Shown piece by piece: positions 11,540-24,009 of a stretch of DNA of 64,000 nucleotides. Position numbers and translations under genes: made by a program. The DNA is from Prionace glauca (lineage: Eukaryota > Chordata > Chondrichthyes > Carcharhiniformes > Carcharhinidae). Position 1 is the stretch's first letter. Every line of letters begins with the position of its first letter. The stretch is taken from positions 26,019,487 through 26,083,486 of the forward strand of contig CM075759.1 of NCBI GenBank assembly GCA_037974335.1, in the 5' to 3' direction. The notes beneath the pieces are model-generated. The model was not told the DNA's origin, did not search any database, and was given only the letters and a program-made list of their open reading frames with translations.

Positions 11540-12890
11540 CATAAGAACATAAGAAATAGGAGCAGGAGTAGGCCATCTAGCCCCTCGAGCCTGCCCCGCC
11601 ATTCAATAAGATCATGGCTGATCTGTCGTGGCTCAGTTCCACATTCCCGCCCTCTGCTCATAAACCTCAATCCCCTCGCTTATCAAAAACCTATCAACCC
11701 GCATCTTAAAAATATTTAGCGAGGCAGCCTCCTCCACTTCAACGGGCAGAGAATTCCAGAGATTCCCCACTCTTTGAGTGAAGAAGTTCTTCCTCAACTC
11801 TGTCCTAAACCAGCCCCTCCCCACCCTTGTCTTGAGGCTGTGCCCTCCAGTCTTACTGTCCTTTTTGAGCGGGAAGAGTCTCGCCACCTCTATCCTATCC
11901 ATCCCATTCATCATCTTATACGTCTCAAAAGAGATCTCCCCTCATTCTTCTAAACTCTAACGACTACAAGCCTAGTTTATTCAGCCTCTCCTCATAGCTC
12001 AACCCCCTCAACTCCGGTATCAGCCTAGTAAACCTTCTCTGCACTCCCTCCAAGGCTAAAATATCTTTGCGTAAGTGCGGTGACCAAAACTGCACACAGT
12101 ACTCCAGCTGCGGCCTCACCAGTGCCCTATACAGCTGCAGCAAGACCTCCCTACTTTTATATTCAATCCCCCTCGCTATGAAGGCCAGCATCCCATTCGC
12201 CTTCCTGACCACCTGCTGCATCTGCAAGCTGGGTTTTTGCGACTCATGCACAAGGACCCCGAGGTCCCTCTGCAATGTCGCCTGCTGCAGTTTTTCTCCA
12301 CGTAAGTAATAGTCCTTCCTACCATTATTCCTACCAATGTGGACAACCTCACATTTGCCAACATTAAATTCCATTTGCCAGTTCCTGGCCCATTCGCCCA
12401 GCCTATCTAGATCCTTCTGCAGACTCTCCACACCTTCCGCACAATTTGCCTTTCCCTCAATCTTGGTGTCATCAGCAAATTTCGACACCATACACTCGGT
12501 TCCCTCCTCCAGATCATCTATATAAATGGTAAATAGCTGAGGCCCCATCACCGACCCCTGGGGCACTCCACTAGTCACCAATCGCCAATCCGAATAATAC
12601 CCATTGACCCCCATTCTCTGCCTCCTATTTGACAACCAATCCTCTATCCAGGCTAACGCCCTACCCCCAACTCCATGTTCCCTTACCTTCTGTAATAACC
12701 TCTTGTGAGGCACCTTGTCAAACGCCTTCTGAAAATCAAGAAAGACCACATCTCTCCTCTATCCACCGCCCTAGACACATCCTCATAGAACTCCAATAAA
12801 TTTGTCAGACACGACTTCCCCTTAACGAAACCGTGCTGCATCTGCTCTATCAAACAATTCTCCTTAAGATGCCTCGCTATTTTCTCCTTT
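11540..12890 (-). mobile_element. CR1 LINE, younger copy with near-open reverse transcriptase
   Basis: Minus strand. The 3' end has the TTCTTATG octamer tail at 11540-11556. ORF2 is open for 261 codons (11964-12749) with FQKAFDKVPH, SGVPQGSVMGPQLF and the catalytic box FADD (SKFADDTKIEG). The C-terminal part at 11633-11914 is in a second frame. The RT N-terminal text (HGFVKGKSC-like) reaches about 12890. 5'-truncated; no endonuclease. It interrupts the older CR1 around it. Confidence 0.8.
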
Positions 12891-13270
12891 CGATGTTGAT
12901 TGTTCTAAATTATAACCTTTATATTATCCATGATTTGCCTTTCCTATAGGAAAGGTACGATTCCCGTTCACCGTGAAAACTGAGGCAAAGTAATTGATTT
13001 ATCATCTCTGCCATTTTAGTTTTTTTTACCCCAATATTACCCCTCCGGTTTCATCTTCTAATGGACAATTTTCACCTTGGTGATTCTCTTCCTTTTTATA
13101 TGGACCTTTTTGCTCTCCTTCATGCTATTTTGTGCTGGTCTTCTTTTGTAATTTACCATAGCTCTTTGTATGACTTTTTAAAATCCCTTTCTTTCTGGTT
13201 GAAAGTTTTCTAACCTTTTAGCCTGTCACTGGTCTTAGCAATAACTTAGTGTTTGCTTTTATGGATTATA
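12890..13270 (-). mobile_element. CR1 LINE, 5' continuation of the interrupted older copy
   Basis: Minus-strand text with the pre-RT linker typical of CR1 (reverse complement contains CTTTGCCTCAGTTTTCAC). It continues the element left at 11539, which supports a nested insertion. Confidence 0.45.
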
Positions 13271-13299
13271 GATAACGATACTGCGCGCACAACAACGAA

Positions 13300-13827
13300 T
13301 ATTGTAGATGATATTTAATATCTCAACTGTTCACATTGCTCCCAGTGTTTCAGAATAATTAATTTTGAGATCTAAAATGTGATTAAAGATCCTGGCAATG
13401 CACAACAGAGATATGGGAGCAAAGCATAGTTTTGTAGGCTGTGCCCAATTGAGGGTGATCGATGGTCAGACTCTGCTCAATGAACACAGAGAATTCAAAA
13501 GAAGTGGTCTGAATATAAGAACTGTTTGCAGTATTCCAAATGTGTTCAAGAAAAGAGATATGGGGGAAACGAACAGCACTTAATAGTCCCAGTGCTTTCA
13601 AAAAGATGTTATGGAAACAGAAACTGCACACAATGATCCCAGTGCTGTCTAAAATAGGTACACTGATACAGTAACCATACACACATATGTTTGAGTGCTG
13701 CTTAAATTAGGGGAGGTGGGTTCAGTTGGAACTACACAGTGATCACACTGCTGTGTACATGACGGGGTTGGAGACCAACAGTTTGCAGAGTGGTCCATGG
13801 TTGGACTATCCGAAGCATGTGAAGATA
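13300..13827. repeat. Degenerate tandem repeat, block 1
   Basis: Diverged units of about 50-60 bp whose core reads like AACTGTGCACAATGATCCC, AGTG, TGTCTAAA, then GGGATATGG. Spacing varies and identity is low, indicating an old array. Confidence 0.55.
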
Positions 13828-14117
13828 AAGGAAGTTAAAGTTTATTTGTTAGTCACACGTAAGGCTGACATTAACACAGCAATGAAGTTACTGTGACATC
13901 CCCCTAGTCGCTACAGTTCAGCGTCTGTTCAGGCCAATGCACCTAACCAGCTTTCACACTGTGGGGAAAAACCGGATCACGCAGAGGAAACCCATGCGGA
14001 CATGGGGAGACTGTACAAACTTTACACATAGGGTGACCCAAGCTGGCAATCGAACCCGAGTCCTTCGTGCTGTGAGGCAGCAGTGATAACCATTGTGCCA
14101 TTGTACTGCCTATCTGT
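13828..14117 (-). mobile_element. tRNA-derived SINE
   Basis: Minus strand. Head near 14117, B box region around 14050 (TTCGATTGCC), and the middle CCCATGTCCGCATGGGTTTCC. Tail at 13828-13870 is T-rich on the plus strand. It separates two blocks of the degenerate tandem repeat. Confidence 0.7.
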
Positions 14118-14129
14118 TCATATCGTCCC

Positions 14130-14300
14130 CTCTGTTGTTTAAATGTACGATATTGATGTCAGGTCAGTTCACAATGATCTCAATCTTGTCTAAGTGTGTG
14201 GCATAAAAACGAGAACTGTGATCATTTTGTAACCGAATTGAGAGATCGGAATTAGAAATGTGCACAGTGATATTGTTTATATGAACTAATACATATGGAC
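14130..14300. repeat. Degenerate tandem repeat, block 2
   Basis: Two or three diverged units like those at 13300-13827 (for example CACAATGATCTCAATCTTGT). Confidence 0.4.
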
Positions 14301-14349
14301 ACAATACTATACACAGTGAGATAAGGGGGTTAACAGAGTCATCCTATTG

Positions 14350-15170
14350 TGGCCCTTTCTGTAATACAACAATTTGTTACTTTCCATATATTTACTCATC
14401 TGTTAATAATTTGCCTCCAACTTGGAGATGATCAATTACCAGGTGCCACCCTGTCTCACAAAGGTGACCATAGATTAAGGACATGGAATTACTGATCCAA
14501 CCCAGGATAGGATCCAGCAGCACAATGATGCCTCTGTGGAACATGCACAGGCTACTATTCAACAAGTTTGCAAACAACTAGCACACACAGAATCCAGTTG
14601 TCCAACTTTGTTCATCAACCTGAAGACCTTAGTGTAACTTAAGGACATTAAATTTGCTATTAAACAAACACAGAGATCAGGAATTGATTGATGTCCCCAG
14701 ACAACTAAACATTTTACCACCCACTGTGTGTAACAGAGTTTGATAAATTTCCTAATACAATACATGGCTAGTCTTCTTTGACTATTTTCTACAGTCAGAG
14801 TTCTTAACAGGCGGATATAATTTCCCTTTTCACCCTTTTCTGGTCCGTTATCACTCTGAATGTTTAATTCTATTCACTATTGAACACTGTCATTCCACAA
14901 ACACAACAGGTGTTTCTCCAATTTCTACTTGTGAGTTTGGACTTGTAGTCCCGGGAACATTTCTGTTCAGATCACATTGCAATCCAGTTATATCTCTCTG
15001 ACATAGCAAAGTAATATGAAATGTTTTCCAATCAAAAATTATGGTCCACGAATCAAAAATACTTTGGACAGTCCTTCCATCATTGAGATAGAAACAATTA
15101 GAACCTTCCGGACTTGGATGCCTTAAGTCCCATTATTGCCTCTGTGTCTGTAAATCTTCTTGTTCTATGT
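14350..15170. other. Stretch with nothing recognised
   Basis: AT-rich, no convincing coding frame, tandem array or known repeat. Confidence 0.5.
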
Positions 15171-15174
15171 ATGG

Positions 15175-15450
15175 GTGGTATGTGGCATACTGGTTAGCAA
15201 GGCTCAAGTTGAATTCTGACCTTTGGTGACTTTCTGTGTGGAGTTTGCACGTTCTCCCCATGTCTGTGTGGATTTCCTCCACTTTCCTCCAAAAGTTGAA
15301 TGACTTGCAAGTTAGGTGGATTGATCATTACAAATATCCTTATCGTGGGCCAAATTTAAAGATGTATAAAGATTAGCCGTGATTGGGATTTGGATTTAAG
15401 GGATAGGACTGTGGAAAGGCTGCTAAGTCCCAGAAACTCCATGATGTTTT
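15175..15450 (+). mobile_element. tRNA-derived SINE, diverged
   Basis: Contains GGCATACTGGTTAGC, then the diagnostic TCTGTGTGGAGTTTGCACG and GTTAGGTGGATTGATCAT. Many substitutions relative to the other copies. Confidence 0.6.
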
Positions 15451-15774
15451 GTGAGTTCACCTACACGCTAAGGCTTACATTTTATACTGTCTCTGATGAG
15501 CATAAGTTGAATCACTTGGAAACATTTATCAAACAACTTTCATTTAAGAAAACAGTTAGATGATAGCAAAGTGGATTATCATTTTATCTTTACCACTTAC
15601 AAAACTTACACATCACACAGTAAAATTCTTAAGAACTAGCTATCTATATTGTTCCAATTGAAGTACAATCCCTCAGGCATACACACATCTTCAGATTTAG
15701 GTAGTATTGAAACAAGTATGCTCACGTCATACTAGATATCCAGCTTTTTAACATCTATGGACAGAAATCCAAAC

Positions 15775-16345
15775 AACACCTTATAGAGAATGATATGTCG
15801 CTAAGACAGGGAGGGATATTAAGACCGGAACTGTGGATAATGCTCCCAGTGTTGCTGAAATGGTGCATGCGGAGAACAGAACTGAACACAATTCTTCAGA
15901 TTTTGTCTCAATTAAATATATGGACTTTGGGAACTCTGTAGAATGCATTAGGTGGGAATGAAATGAGGGGCATGGACACTATTTGCAATGTCAAAATTGC
16001 TGACTGGATGAAGGAAGTAGGGAACAGAAGCGTGCACCGTCCTCAAGTGCAGTGAAAATGAGGGATGTTTAGAACTGAGTGTCTGCAGGCCTTGAGTTTG
16101 TTGTGTAAATGAGGGATATGGATAACACAACTGTACAATCTCCATGTTTCCTAAAGGAGGAGAATAACTGTGCAAAATGGTCCAGTGTGACCAAAATGAG
16201 GGATACGGAGAGGGAATCATACATAATATTCAAAGTGTAGTCCAAATAAAGGACATGAAGAGCAGAACCATCGACCATGTTTCACGTTTGTTCTACAATA
16301 CAAATACGGGGGCCAGAACTGGGCACAAAATCCCAAGTGAACTCT
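15775..16345. repeat. Degenerate tandem repeat, block 3
   Basis: Eight or nine diverged units with the same core as blocks 1 and 2 (for example GGAACTGTGGATAATGCTCC, CAGTGTTG and later GAGGGATATGGATAACACAA). Open frames across it are fragments only. Confidence 0.55.
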
Positions 16346-17023
16346 GAAAATTTAATACATCATCAGCAACCTTACAAGAGGCCAATCTGCAGTCCAAGCC
16401 CCACATACAAAACCAGAGATTTCCATCGTGTTTCATGTGGTTCAGAACCAATTCCTAAATAGGTCAGAAAAGTGTACATTTCTGCGAGTGTTTTGTAATC
16501 CAGGGGAATGGAGTCTATTTCTTTAAGCAATGCTCACAATCTTGTCAAAATTGATGATCTGTATGTCGGAAAAGTCCACACTTCTCGGATTGTTCTCTAA
16601 CTGAATATGTCGTTTTGTTTTCTGTCCCTTTCCCTTTCTTATTTTTGTCCATCTTGTTTACTGCTATGTACTTCCTGCCTTTACCTCTTTCTGTCTCCTG
16701 AAACAATTTTGAGTTTAACAGAATTATTTTGTTATACAATCGTCTGTTAATTTATAAAATTGTGAGTTTTAGATTGTAAACCTGATTTAAGATAGACAAA
16801 AGTGATGTCACTCCTACTATAGTCTGCCTATCTTAAAAAAAACATATTTTTGGTTGCAAAGAGAAATCTTTGGCACGCTTTAGTTGTTTGTTTGTGAAGA
16901 AGGAACATGTGTATACACTAGGGGATAATGACATTCATTCAACATCCACAATGAACAGACACAAGTTTCCCTGAGACTCAAAAATATGCTGTCGGTTTCA
17001 AGTTGATAAACGATGTTCAGAAA
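16346..17023. other. Stretch with nothing recognised
   Basis: No coding resemblance, tandem array or repeat family recognised. Confidence 0.45.
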
Positions 17024-17286
17024 TAAGAACATAAGAAATAGGAGCAGGAGTAGGCCATCTAGCCCTTCGAGCCTGCCCCGCCATTCAATAACATCATGGC
17101 TGATCTGTCGTGTCTCAGTTCCATTTTCCCGCCCTCTCCCCATAACTCTTAATCCCCTCGCTTATCAAAAACCCATCAACCCGCGTCTTAAAAATATTTA
17201 GCGAGGCAGCCTCCACCACTTCAACGGGCAGAGAATTCCAGAGATTCACCACCCTTTGAGTGAAGAAGTTCCTCCTCAACTCCGTT
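17024..17286 (-). mobile_element. CR1 LINE 3' fragment
   Basis: Minus strand, TTCTTATG octamer tail at 17024-17040, then 3' UTR and the last codons of ORF2. It stops abruptly at 17286, where the Harbinger remnant begins, so one may have landed in or next to the other. Confidence 0.75.
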
Positions 17287-17289
17287 GAT

Positions 17290-18330
17290 GCATTTTTTTT
17301 TCATCCACTCATGGGACTTAAGCATCAATATCTGGACCAGCATTTGTTGTCCATCCAAAGTTGCCCTTTTACTGAGTGATTTCTCCTCTTTGTCTGTCCT
17401 TTCCTTTTGTGGACAATGCAGTAAGCGGGATAGAGGGGTTGATGGGTGCAGGGCAGGAAAGGGGAGTGTTTGGACATATGGATTGTACATTTTAAAAGCT
17501 GATTGTCCAATAGCAGGAATTGCCAGGCGATCTCGAACTGCCCTTGGACCACCTCGATCTCAGGATTCTCCATCAGGCTCCACATTGTTCTCATCCAGCT
17601 CCTCCATCTCTGTCAGCAAGCAATGGTCTAGGTGAATGGTCAGTCCATGCTGGAGGGCAGGGTTATATTTCCAGGAGCTGTTGTGATGGTCAGAGATAAC
17701 ATTAACTCTGAAGAACCAATGAGTCATGCCTCTGTCGCTGGTTGTTTGCCTTTTCAGTGAGGATCCTCATTTTTGCATCCTACGCTGCCATAACATTTAC
17801 AAAATGGAATCCCTTCCTGCTGGTAAAAAGAGGCAGCGTCAACTTTTATTGCCTTCAGTTCAATACACGTTCCATCAACCACACCAATGACATTTGGAAA
17901 ATCAGTGATCCTGTGGAGTGTGATCCATCTCACCTTCATCTTTGCCGGGGATGTATCAAAATTAATTAACTGAAAAAACCTACAAAACATCACATTAAAT
18001 GCCTGGTGAATGCAGATCCTCGCAGCAGTTTGGTGAAATGTTAGAAACACCACTGATGCCAAGCTAAAAGGACCCAGATGCTGAATAATCAGTGCTGTGT
18101 GACTTCCATCTCCAGTGTTGAGGCAGTGCGGCGGATAGATTTATATTTCAGATCTTCTGCCAACACTTTCCAGTGGCGTCCCATTGTCTCCTTACTGAAT
18201 CACAGTCTCCTGGCACATATCTCCCTGACACCATTTCACATGATGTCCTTTGCCTGAACACTCTCACGGGTGGATAACTAATCTGCCTCCTGATCAGGGA
18301 CAGATGGAGCCTGACTCTTTATCCACGAGA
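17290..18330 (-). mobile_element. Harbinger (PIF/Harbinger) DNA transposon, decayed transposase
   Basis: Minus-strand frame at 17754-18062 encodes ITDFPNVIGVVDGTCIEL, the first catalytic region of HARBI1-like DDE nucleases (usual form FPNVIGAIDGTHI). Upstream (18062-18330) lies text like the helical N-terminus; downstream (17594-17325) a decayed C-terminal frame ends with AYCIVHKR, like the usual CCVLHN. Frames are broken between these blocks, and a His in DGTHI is Cys here. Terminal inverted repeats were not found by eye, so both ends are approximate. Confidence 0.65.
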
Positions 18331-18519
18331 TCTGCGCCTACACTGATATCACAAAAGGGTAACAACAATTCTTAAAGCCATTGCTAATAGTGTCAGGCTT
18401 GTGGAACATGGATTTCCAGTCAGCTCAGGATTCTAACTTCCTGTCAGATAGATAGTTCACATCAGCCTACAGAATACTTGCACACATTAACTAAACATTA
18501 AACTTTTCTGAGGCATTTA

Positions 18520-18790
18520 AAGTAAATACTTTGCCATGAAAGAAACAACACATACTACATTATTAAATTATTTATGCATTTCCTTGCACAGGTTTATATA
18601 AAAAAAAACAACATCAGAGAATTTTTAAATTATTTATGTATTTCGTTACTGAGGCTTGAAAAAATCAACATGGATTAATTTTTAAATCATTGATATATTT
18701 CATTATTGAGGCTTATAAGAATCAGAATAAACTGCGGCATTAAAATGTTGATGTATTTCGGAGTGAGGCTTGTAATGTCACACAACAGAA
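18520..18790. repeat. Degenerate AT-rich tandem repeat, about 70 bp, 3-4 units
   Basis: Repeated cores such as AAATTATTTATGTATTTCG and TGAGGCTTGT recur at roughly 65-75 bp spacing with many differences. Confidence 0.5.
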
Positions 18791-19867
18791 CTTAAAATAA
18801 ATTATTTTCCTTATCAGAAAGGATTAAAGTAAACTGCAGCATTTAAAATGCTTTCAAACATGCCAACCTCAAAACTACTCTGAGAGAGATCTCCTGCTCC
18901 ATTTCTCACAGATTCTAGACCAGAAGGAAAGGTGCAAATTTTAATGTAATACTTACTGTAACATCTGGCCAAGCAGACGAAGTTCGTGCTGTCTCGTTAA
19001 ATTATATCCTGCTGCTTCAGCGCAGCACTGCCCATCAGAACCCACATCCGAGGTGTTAAAATGCACATTTTCAGCGCAAATGTGCATGTACCGCTTTGTC
19101 TGTGACATCCCACCGGCATGTCTGGCCCTCAATAAGATCAACAAAGCATTTTGGGCCGGAAGTTACAAGTTGTTAGAAGGGGGAGTTAGTGATGATGCGG
19201 CTGTTGTGTTGGAGGAGGAACACAGTGGAGTCATCTCTTTCATGTCTGCTAGTCCGCCTCTGGTCAGCGAGTGGCTCTGGACATTATGTGCAATTTTTTT
19301 TTGCCCGCAAAAAATAAAATTAAATGCCTTTAAAAATTGTCATCAACTGTAGGTAAAATCAATTGGCCCTGGAACAGTGTTCACAATCTCCAAGCATTCT
19401 GTGACCATCTTCAGGTTAGTAAGGAAACGGTACCATTTAGACAACTTCAGCGATCCCCATTGTTTTTCAATTTTATAACCTTTCTGCAAATCTGTGAGTT
19501 ATTTACCCAAAACACACTGTAATCCTTACTGTGAGAGTTATGTTTCAATTGTATCTTTTCATCAAAATCTGCTGCTGACCCTGGATTAATGCATCAAATC
19601 AGTGTGTCTGTCCTGATACTGGTTCACAGTCATCGGCACTTCACAATTTGCAGTCACCAAGTTTGGAATTTCCCTCCAGGCCATAGCTTGTATTTTCCTT
19701 CCTCCGTCCCGAAAATTTGAACTTCCTTCGGTTCCACTCGATGCATGAAGTTTTCCAAATCATCTTCAGCAAAAATCAGAGTTCTTTATTCCAGTGGCAA
19801 TATTCTGAATTAAAACACAGCAAGTGGGCCACGCACACTCAAGGTTTACATCATGCAGATTTAAGGA
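18791..19867. other. Stretch with nothing recognised
   Basis: Contains a short inverted motif near 19060-19090 (AATGCACATTTT and AAATGTGCAT) and weak open frames without family resemblance. Could include the 5' flank of the Harbinger remnant. Confidence 0.4.
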
Positions 19868-20164
19868 AACACACTGGCGCAGTGATTAGCAAGGTTGCTT
19901 CTCAGTCCCAGGCTTCAGGTCAATGTCTGTGTGGAGTTTGCACGTTCTCTCCGTGTCTGTGGGGGTTTCCTCTGCGAGCTCTGGTTTTCTCCCAAATTCC
20001 AAAACTGTGCGCATCAGATTGATTGGCCAAGCAAAATGGACCCTTAGTGACAGCAGATTAACACAGTAAATTCATGGAGTTACAGGGATAGGGCCTGGGT
20101 GAGATTGCTGTCGGTGAAGCCTCAATGGGCTGAATGGCCTCCTTCTGCACGGTCGGGATTCTAT
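19868..20164 (+). mobile_element. tRNA-derived SINE with LINE-like tail
   Basis: CTGGCGCAGTGATTAGC head, then TCTGTGTGGAGTTTGCACG, and a tail reading GGGCTGAATGGCCTCCTTCT followed by GCACGGTCGGGATTCTAT. The tail matches LINE 3' ends common in such genomes. Confidence 0.75.
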
Positions 20165-20853
20165 AGGCGGGATTTTCCAGCCCCTTTTGCTCAGAAACTG
20201 GGAAAACCTGCCTGAGGTAAACAGAACTGTTCATGATCCATCCCCTGAGGTTCTGAATCTAAGTAGCATCTTCATAAGTTTAAAACAATGAAAATATTTA
20301 TTGTTATAGATATCAAACAATACTCATGTTCAATAATTAAAATGAATTTGAAAAGTACAGTTTGGGTAAGCCAAAACAGTTGTATTAACTAATGAACACA
20401 AATAGTAACAATATTGAAATCAATAACTTTCAGAAGAGCAAGGTTCCTGTTTTCAAAGCAGGACTGCCTTTTGGAACTAGGATCTCAATGAACATTCCCA
20501 GGATTGGTGCCCTGTAAGGGGACATGGTTAAAAATCTCTTGTGGCACATTCGGGGCTAGTCAGACGGCTGTGCCTACGGTCCACGGCTGCTGCATACATC
20601 GGGAGTTTGGGCGGAGCTGCACAGAAAACACAAGGCTGGAATATGATTTATTTTATTTTTGGAGGACCATATATTTCTGCAGGTGATCGGAGTTTACGAT
20701 GTTCAAGCAACGTTTCTGTGAACCTTCCTGGTACTATGGAGGTGGGAAGCCCCTGAAAAGCCCGCTGAGGCGCTGAGTTGGGTTTCATTGCAACTTAATA
20801 ACAACTAAATATATCAAAATGCTTGAACAATATCCTTGCAGTTCTGGTGTGTC

Positions 20854-20855
<2 letters not shown>

Positions 20856-20896
<41 letters not shown>

Positions 20897-21254
20897 GTGC
20901 TTGTGTCTGTCTTTCTGTGTGTGTGTGTTTGTCTGTCTGTCTTTCTCTGTGTATATGTGTGTGTGCTTGTGTGTATGTGTGTTTGTGTCTGTCTTTCTCT
21001 GTGTATGTGTGTGTCTGTCTGTCTTTCCCTGTGTATGTGTGTGTCTGTCTCTCTCTGTGTATATGTGTGTATGTGTTTGTGCCTGTCTTTCTCTGTGTAT
21101 ATGTGCATGTGTGTGTGTATATGTGTGTGTGTTTGTGTCTGTCTTTGTGTGTGTGTGTTTGTGTGTGTGTGTTTGTGTCTGTCGTTCTCTGTGTATGTGT
21201 GCATGTGTGTGTATATGTGTGTGTGTGCTTGTGTCTGTCTTTCTGTGTGTGTGA
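20856..21254. repeat. (TG)n-rich compound microsatellite
   Basis: About 400 bp of TG dinucleotides mixed with TCTGTCTTTCTCTGTGTATA blocks that recur at irregular spacing. All frames on both strands lack stops because of composition, giving Cys/Val- and Thr/His-rich translations. Confidence 0.95.
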
Positions 21255-21259
21255 CGTCG

Positions 21260-22300
21260 CTCGCCCTTCACAACACTTGTGTTTCATTTCGCTTCTTCTG
21301 ACCTGATCAGTTCAGTAAATCTTCACCTACTTCTGTTGAAAAAAAAACACTCTTTGAAAGACATTTCAGACAAAAGAACTAACACTGATTGGAGCGAAGG
21401 TGAAGGACAACAAAGTATGAGCCAATCCAGTTGTGCAGTGTGTATGAATGTGAGATGTGCTACCGCTTTCTGACAAGTCTTCCTCACCTGGACCATTGTA
21501 GAATATATTTCTGCATCTTCTCCAAGATGCTGACCCTTGGTCAAACACACGCTAGGCAGTGTTTGCTGAACAAAAAGAGCTACGGCTTGTCTAGTGATTC
21601 ATAATGTTTACAGATGTGTTTTCTCTCTTCTTTTTGGTTTCCATTGCTCTCTTTGTTTTTGTTTTATGCTTGTAACAAACTAAAGACATTCTCTACACAT
21701 TGGAAGACTGGCATCCATGCACCTCTATTCCCAGAACCACAATTACATCTCCTATTTGTTCAATTCAAACGTTATTGTAATTTTACCTACATGAGTCTTT
21801 TCACTTCAGTAACCGGTGTTTACTCACCATCCGCCTTCAACTATCGCCCGTGATGTGTTTTTTTAATCGTTTTGGTAAGTGTCTCTTTCACAAGCGTTGG
21901 AATTATTTTCTTTTTGGATAAAAATGGACAGTTTATTGAATGAAATGCTTTGTTTTTAATAGCCATTTATTAATTTATGTTTTTGAGGAAACGAATACAT
22001 TTATCCCTAATTATAATGCCTGGAAACTCAGCAGAATCAGCTACCGTGCCTATCACACTGTATTCTTTTCAATCATTTTCCAACATGTTCATTCCTCAAA
22101 CCCTGGCATTACTTCAAAACCCAGGAATGATTGACAGAATGAAGCAAGTGTGTGATCCAAAACTTGCTTCATCGGAAAGGGTTAACAGAACCTGTTTTTT
22201 ATTTTCAGAGAATGAGAACGATCCTAATTGTTTCCCCTGAGAGATTCCACCTTCTTTAAATCGAGACTCCTTTCAGTGTATTTTCAGATAGTCTCTGTAA
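21260..22300. other. Upstream flank of receptor gene 2, nothing recognised
   Basis: AT-rich with no repeat family or convincing promoter motif seen. Confidence 0.4.
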
Positions 22301-22409
22301 GAGACCTGTGGATATATCTAAAATCAGTGCCTGTAGACGGAGGGAGATGAGAGATAGCAATCTGAGATTGGAGTGGAATATTAAATCAGCAGCTCATTAT
22401 CTGGGAACA

Positions 22410-22653
22410 ATGGAGTTTAATATTTCAACAATGACCCCCAAAATGAGAACAAGAGATTGGAATTTTCCATCAGTGGATCAGAATTGGGAAATCATAGATT
22501 TGACTGTTCCAGCGATGAGCAGGAGTTTATCTGGAGCTCTTTACGCACTTTCTACATATTATTATTGGCTGTCATTAGACGCACGGATCTGTTTCATATT
22601 GCCGATTATTCAGGCAGGTTACTATCCCTTCCTCGCTATTGTTGGCGTTCCTG
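22410..22653 (+). pseudogene. GPR139-like receptor, gene 2, exon 1 (splice donor lost)
   Basis: Homologous to exon 1 of gene 1: both share GGGAACAATGGA at the start and an early NxS sequon (MEFNISTM here). It is open for 81 codons and ends with IIQAGYYPFLAIVGVP. After GTTCCTG, where genes 1 and 3 have GTAAGT, the sequence reads ATAAGT, so the donor GT is AT. The partner acceptor upstream of 26965 is a normal CAG, so this is not a typical AT-AC intron. The other two genes splice at the same point, so the change probably blocks splicing. An in-frame ATG at 22350 would add 20 residues but lacks counterpart support. Confidence 0.65.
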
Positions 22654-22699
22654 ATAAGTTTTTTTTATCCCTCCATTAATCATGTTATATTTTTAACCC

Positions 22700-23740
22700 C
22701 AGTAATGCTCCTGTCAGTTTATTTGGGAAGACCAGATGCACTTTTTAAAGTTCCTGTCACGAAAACAGCGCCCTACCCACCAATGTCCTTTCCCCCGAGA
22801 TGTCTGATGTCTGATCCTCAAGGAAAATAATTTTCTCAGCCTTCAAAATTGATTTGACGTTGATTTGTATCCAGAATCCACCTTTTCTTCATTATCAAAC
22901 AGGTATCTTGCCCCAGCTCTGCCTTAAGGGAACTCTGCACAAATCATCATTTGTGTTTTTGTTACAAAAATTCTTGATAATTGGAATGTCGTCTGTAGTC
23001 GCAAATCTTCACAACCCACAGTCCATTCAGATAATACCTATCTGTAATCAAAATCACAGCAAACCAGTTCACTCACTGTCCTGATGAGAACTGATTTAGA
23101 CACCTTTCAATGTCAAAGGCTCATTAAGTTAAGTGGTTTCCCTATTTCTCCAAAACATTTCCATGAATATTGATTTTACGCTCGTAGAAATGTGACTTAA
23201 TCTGTATCTGTCCTTTGTTACCATTTCCGTTCTCTCTCTCTTCATTGGAGAAGGTATTACGGAATTGCGGGTCATTCTGGTCCATTTCTGTCCCGTTTGC
23301 CTTCGGCTTCACAGACCCCCTGTAGGACAACGCAGTCCGCTGTTTCCATCGCCAATGCTCCAGCAGCATGCACAGGGATCTGTGTATAAGACAGGACTGA
23401 ACAATGGTCCCGATCATTTTCTTGCACCAATTTCAACTCTGCCTGTCAATGTTTTATTAACCCCTGTGTTTGTCACTTTCAAATTAACCAGTGATCTGTA
23501 GCTTCAGGAAAACACTGTGCTGTTATTTAAACATATTAGCCAGCAAATCAGCCAATATCGGACCTAGAAATCGAGCTGGATATTTAGAGGAAGTGTTGTG
23601 GATGTTTTCTTTTCTCGTGGCTGTGTACTGCCTCCCAACACATAATGAGTCTATCTCACCCTGGGTGAGAATCTGATCTCTTTGGAAAGTAATGTGATGA
23701 ATTATGTTGCTACTATTCCCAAGGCGCCTATCTTTTACCT
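22700..23740. other. Intron of receptor gene 2, nothing recognised
   Basis: No coding resemblance or repeat family recognised. Confidence 0.4.
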
Positions 23741-23748
23741 CCAACATG

Positions 23749-23945
23749 GCATGGTGGCACAGTGATTAGCACTACTGCCTCACAGCGCCACATACTCGGG
23801 TTCAATTCCCAGCTTGGATCACTGATTGTGTGGGGTCTGGAAGTCCTCCCCGTGTCTGTGTCGATTCCTACTGATGCTCTGGTGTTGTCCCAGAGTCAGA
23901 AAGATGTGTTGGTTAGATGGATTGGTGATGCTAATATCTCTCCAG
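23749..23945 (+). mobile_element. tRNA-derived SINE, 5' part
   Basis: ATGGTGGCACAGTGATTAGC head and GGGTTCAATTCCCAGC B box, then the fixed middle; stops near GTGATGCTAATATC. Confidence 0.75.
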
Positions 23946-24009
23946 TGATCCACACAGGCGCTGGAGTGTGGCGACTAGCGGATTTTCACAGCAATGGAAA
24001 CCAGATTCA

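Noticed and set aside
20785-21306. Several long overlapping open frames on both strands, up to 160 codons
   Set aside because: They arise from the (TG)n-rich microsatellite, are open in every frame and have only Cys/Val or Thr/His composition.
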